This document shows, piece by piece, positions 6,842 to 8,902 of a stretch of DNA of 8,902 nucleotides; position 1 is the first letter of the stretch; each line of letters opens with the position of its first letter. The DNA lies in assembly GCA_031271375.1 (NCBI GenBank), contig JAISVU010000037.1, positions 1 through 8,902 of the forward strand, written 5' to 3'. Under the pieces are notes generated by a model that worked only from the letters and a program-made list of their open reading frames with translations, did no database searches and was not told the DNA's origin. This DNA comes from Clostridiales bacterium. GTDB lineage: Bacteria; Bacillota; Clostridia; Lachnospirales; WRAX01. The position numbers were made by a program, and so were the translations under genes.

Positions 6842-8731
6842 CTATTCGCTGTACGCCATCCATTCCTCGTACATTTTATGCAGCCGTTCCTCAAGCCCCG
6901 CCCTTTCCTCATAGCAGGCTTGAGCGGCCTGGGCGTCGGTGGCGACCTCCGGCAGGGCCAGCCGGGCGTCAAGCATCTTTATGCGTTCCTCGGCGGCGGC
7001 GATATCGCTCTCCAAACGCTTTGAGCGGGTCTGCCGCTTGCGCTCGCGGGATTCCTCGTCCTTCCTCCGCAGCCAGTCTGATTTGGACTCGGTGGCGGTT
7101 TCCTCACGCTCCTCCGGCGTTTCGGCGCGCTCAGCCCGTTTTTCCAGGTAATAGTCATAGCCTCCGTTGTACGTTACCGCTCCCGTTGGCGTCAGCTCAA
7201 TTACCTTGTCGGCGGTGGAGCTGATAAAGTAACGGTCGTGAGAGACATAGAGCACGGTGCCGGTATAGCTGCGGACGGCCTCTTCAAGAATCTCCCTGGA
7301 GAAGATATCCAAATGGTTCGTCGGCTCGTCCATTAGCAGGAAATTGGCCTTACCCAGCATCAGCTTGCACAGCGACAGCCTGCCCTTCTCCCCGCCGGAA
7401 AGGGATTCGACGGCCTTAAACACATCGTCCCCGCAGAACATGAAGGCAGCAAGGTTCGTGCGTATCTCCTGCTCTTTCATGTGGGGATAGGCGTCGTATA
7501 TCTCGTTGAAAACGGTCTTCCCGGGATGGAGCCCGCTCTGCTCCTGATCGTAGTACCCGATACGCACCCCCGCCCCGAGCCGGATCAGTCCCCCGTATGA
7601 AATACGCCCCAGCAGGCAGTTAAGGAGCGTCGTTTTCCCTACCCCGTTCAGGCCGATAAGGGCCACGACCTCTCCCCGGTAGATATCGAACCCGACGTTC
7701 TCGAACAGCGGCTCGTTAAAGGCCTTCTTCACGCCTTCGGCATGGAGCACGTCGTTCCCCGAGAAGGTCTGCGGCTCAAGGATAATACGCATCTTTTGCG
7801 TATTCTTCGGCAGTTCCAGGCGCTTTACCTTCGCCAGCATCTTCTCCCGCGTCTTCGCCCGCTTAATAGACCATTCCTGGGCATAAGACCTGAAACGGCG
7901 GATGATGGCCTCCTGGCGCTTGATCTCGCGCTGCTGGTTTACATAACGGCGTATCTGGCTGTCCCTGTCGGCTTCCTTCTGGAAGGCGTAGGCCGAGTAG
8001 TTCCCGTTATAAACCTTGCTTACGCCGTTCTCTATCTCGATTATCTTAGACGCGAGGCTGTTTATAAAATAGCGGTCGTGGGAAATCATAAGAAGGCTGC
8101 CGGAAAAGCTCTTTGAAAGGTAGTCTTCAAGCCAGGCGACGGCGTCCATGTCCAGGTGGTTCGTCGGCTCGTCCAGCAGCAGGATGTCCGGCTCGCGCAG
8201 CAGGAGCTTCCCCAGGGCGACGCGGGCGCGCTGGCCGCCGGAAAGGGCCGACAGCGGCAGCTTGAGTTCCTCGCCGGTGAAGCCCAGGCCCTTTATAACG
8301 CCCTTGACCAGGCTTTTGTACGAGTATCCCTTGCCCTCCTCAAACTCTCGGGTTGTTCTGTCGTATTTCTCCATAAGGGACTTGAGCGCCGCGCCGGATA
8401 GGCCGCTCATCGCGGTTTCCAGGCGGCGCAGCTCGGCTTCAAGCTCAATAGTTTCCGCGAAGACGGTCATCAATTCGTCCTGGGCCGTGCCGCTGTTATC
8501 CAAAAATTCCGGGGACTGGGAGAGATAACCCATATCCGCGCCTTTTTTGAGGATAACCTCGCCGCCGTCATGGGGCGTCTCCCCCAGGATAACGCGGAAC
8601 AGAGTCGTCTTTCCGGCCCCGTTGACGCCGACGACGGCCGCCTTCTCCCCTTCTTCTATTAAGAAGGAAACGGAACTCAGCACGGTCTCGGCACCGTATG
8701 CCTTTTCTATGTCCTTGCACGATAGTATCAT
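6842..8731 (-). CDS. ABC-F family ATPase, YdiF-like ribosome-associated protein
   Basis: A soluble 629-aa protein with two ABC ATPase domains and no membrane segments, as in ABC-F proteins that act at the ribosomal E site. ABC1: Walker A GVNGAGKTT (35-43), signature LSGGQ (163-167), Walker B LLLDEP with Glu188, then SHDRYF (217-222). A charged interdomain linker (about 245-320) corresponds to the P-site tRNA-contacting segment. ABC2: GLNGVGKTT (360-368), LSGGE (444-448), LLMDEP with Glu469, and SHDRYF (497-502). A basic, coiled-coil C-terminal extension (about 550-629) and overall layout match Bacillus YdiF. I start at the ATG (8731; M-I-L-S-C-K-D), where family homology begins; a TTG at 8776 would add 15 unlikely residues. 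No Shine-Dalgarno is visible, but a promoter places the mRNA start at this ATG, which suggests a leaderless message. Whether it is a housekeeping factor or confers antibiotic protection cannot be told here. Confidence 0.95.
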   Translation of the reverse strand: MILSCKDIEKAYGAETVLSSVSFLIEEGEKAAVVGVNGAGKTTLFRVILGETPHDGGEVILKKGADMGYLSQSPEFLDNSGTAQDELMTVFAETIELEAELRRLETAMSGLSGAALKSLMEKYDRTTREFEEGKGYSYKSLVKGVIKGLGFTGEELKLPLSALSGGQRARVALGKLLLREPDILLLDEPTNHLDMDAVAWLEDYLSKSFSGSLLMISHDRYFINSLASKIIEIENGVSKVYNGNYSAYAFQKEADRDSQIRRYVNQQREIKRQEAIIRRFRSYAQEWSIKRAKTREKMLAKVKRLELPKNTQKMRIILEPQTFSGNDVLHAEGVKKAFNEPLFENVGFDIYRGEVVALIGLNGVGKTTLLNCLLGRISYGGLIRLGAGVRIGYYDQEQSGLHPGKTVFNEIYDAYPHMKEQEIRTNLAAFMFCGDDVFKAVESLSGGEKGRLSLCKLMLGKANFLLMDEPTNHLDIFSREILEEAVRSYTGTVLYVSHDRYFISSTADKVIELTPTGAVTYNGGYDYYLEKRAERAETPEEREETATESKSDWLRRKDEESRERKRQTRSKRLESDIAAAEERIKMLDARLALPEVATDAQAAQACYEERAGLEERLHKMYEEWMAYSE

Positions 8732-8738
8732 AGGATTT

Positions 8739-8767
8739 ATTATGGCAGAAAAAAGGGCTTTTGTAAA
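8739..8767 (-). promoter_or_regulatory. Predicted promoter of the ABC-F gene (leaderless start)
   Basis: On the minus strand, -35 TTTACA (8762-8767), a 17-bp spacer and -10 CATAAT (8739-8744); each hexamer is one base off consensus. Seven bases separate the -10 box from the ATG at 8731, so transcription should begin at or within a base of the start codon. Confidence 0.6.
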
Positions 8768-8769
8768 GA

Positions 8770-8798
8770 TTGACAAATAAATAAATAAGCTATATACT
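8770..8798 (+). promoter_or_regulatory. Predicted promoter of the DUF445 gene
   Basis: Consensus -35 TTGACA (8770-8775), a 17-bp spacer and -10 TATACT (8793-8798). The expected start is near 8805, leaving a short leader of about 14 nt with GGGGA (8809-8813) 5 nt before the ATG at 8819. Its -35 box lies 2 bp from that of the divergent ABC-F promoter. Confidence 0.75.
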
Positions 8799-8818
8799 TT
8801 TGAAGATTGGGGATTAAC

Positions 8819-8902
8819 ATGGATATTTCTTGGATTATTACGCCGCTCTCAGGCGCGGTCATCGGGTATTTTACGAACTGGCTCGCGGTCAAGATGCTTT
8901 TT
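8819..8902 (+). CDS. DUF445 family membrane protein, 3' end outside the window
   Basis: Only the first 28 residues are present. They contain PLSGAVIGYFTNWLAVKMLF, which matches the characteristic N-terminus of DUF445 (PF04286, YheB-like) proteins, where a small hydrophobic segment with a G-Y-x-T-N-W-L-A-x-K-M-L-F pattern opens the protein. These are predicted membrane proteins of unknown function; in Bacillus a relative is linked to spores or the cell envelope, from memory. The ATG has GGGGA at 5-nt spacing and a near-consensus promoter just upstream, so the gene is probably first in its own rightward unit. The family call rests on this short but distinctive motif. Confidence 0.85.
   Translation, partial: MDISWIITPLSGAVIGYFTNWLAVKMLF

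Noticed and set aside
6582..6863. Minus-strand frame of 93 codons spanning the ABC-F/reductase gap
   Set aside because: It runs through short repeats and the promoter, overlaps the reductase in another frame, and its peptide (SLCLCVSVR) is a typical repeat artefact.
8732..8776. TTG start giving 15 extra residues on the ABC-F protein
   Set aside because: TTG without a Shine-Dalgarno, overlapping a consensus -35 box of the divergent promoter; ABC-F homology starts at the ATG at 8731.

Overview
The window most resembles a chromosomal segment from an anaerobic, Clostridia-like member of the Bacillota with moderately GC-rich DNA. This is inferred from the gene families. There is a short-form glucose-6-phosphate isomerase, a secreted protein with a copper-amine-oxidase-N-like 'stalk' domain, a YdiF-type ABC-F ATPase, a DUF445 membrane protein and an aldo/keto reductase carrying ferredoxin-type cysteine motifs. 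Shine-Dalgarno sequences are strong (GGAGG type) and the three promoters read as ordinary vegetative -35/-10 pairs. No phage, transposase, CRISPR, tRNA or rRNA signal was seen.

Layout. Positions 1-840 (+) hold the 3' part of a MORN-repeat protein that enters from the left edge. It converges on, and overlaps by 35 bp, the end of a leftward block of four genes. In transcription order these are an aldo/keto reductase with two 4Fe-4S motifs (6660-5644), glucose-6-phosphate isomerase (5596-4187), a secreted stalk-domain protein (4197-3334) and a large hybrid sensor histidine kinase (3337-806). The reductase-isomerase gap is 47 bp and is filled largely by a GC-rich palindrome. The last three genes overlap by 11 and 4 bp, so they are probably translationally coupled. 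One good promoter (-35 TTGAAA, 17 bp, -10 TATAAT) lies upstream of the reductase. Further right is an ABC-F protein (8731-6842, minus). A compact divergent promoter region (8732-8818) then separates it from a DUF445 gene that runs off the right edge.

Working together. The reductase and isomerase are metabolic (carbonyl reduction; glycolysis/gluconeogenesis). The stalk protein and kinase look like a signalling pair: a secreted protein made just before, and coupled to, a two-TM sensor with HisKA, HATPase, two receiver domains and an Hpt domain. The kinase has no DNA-binding output and no response regulator lies nearby, so its final target is unknown. The ABC-F protein is a predicted ribosome-associated ATPase, apparently independent of the block.

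The most notable non-gene structures are four. An imperfect palindrome gives the two convergent proteins matching C-terminal ends. A GC-rich extragenic palindrome abuts the reductase stop codon. A patch of short tandem repeats lies between the ABC-F and reductase genes. Two back-to-back promoters have their -35 boxes 2 bp apart, and one of them predicts a leaderless ABC-F mRNA. I found no convincing new multi-gene system; the stalk/hybrid-kinase pair is the best candidate for follow-up.
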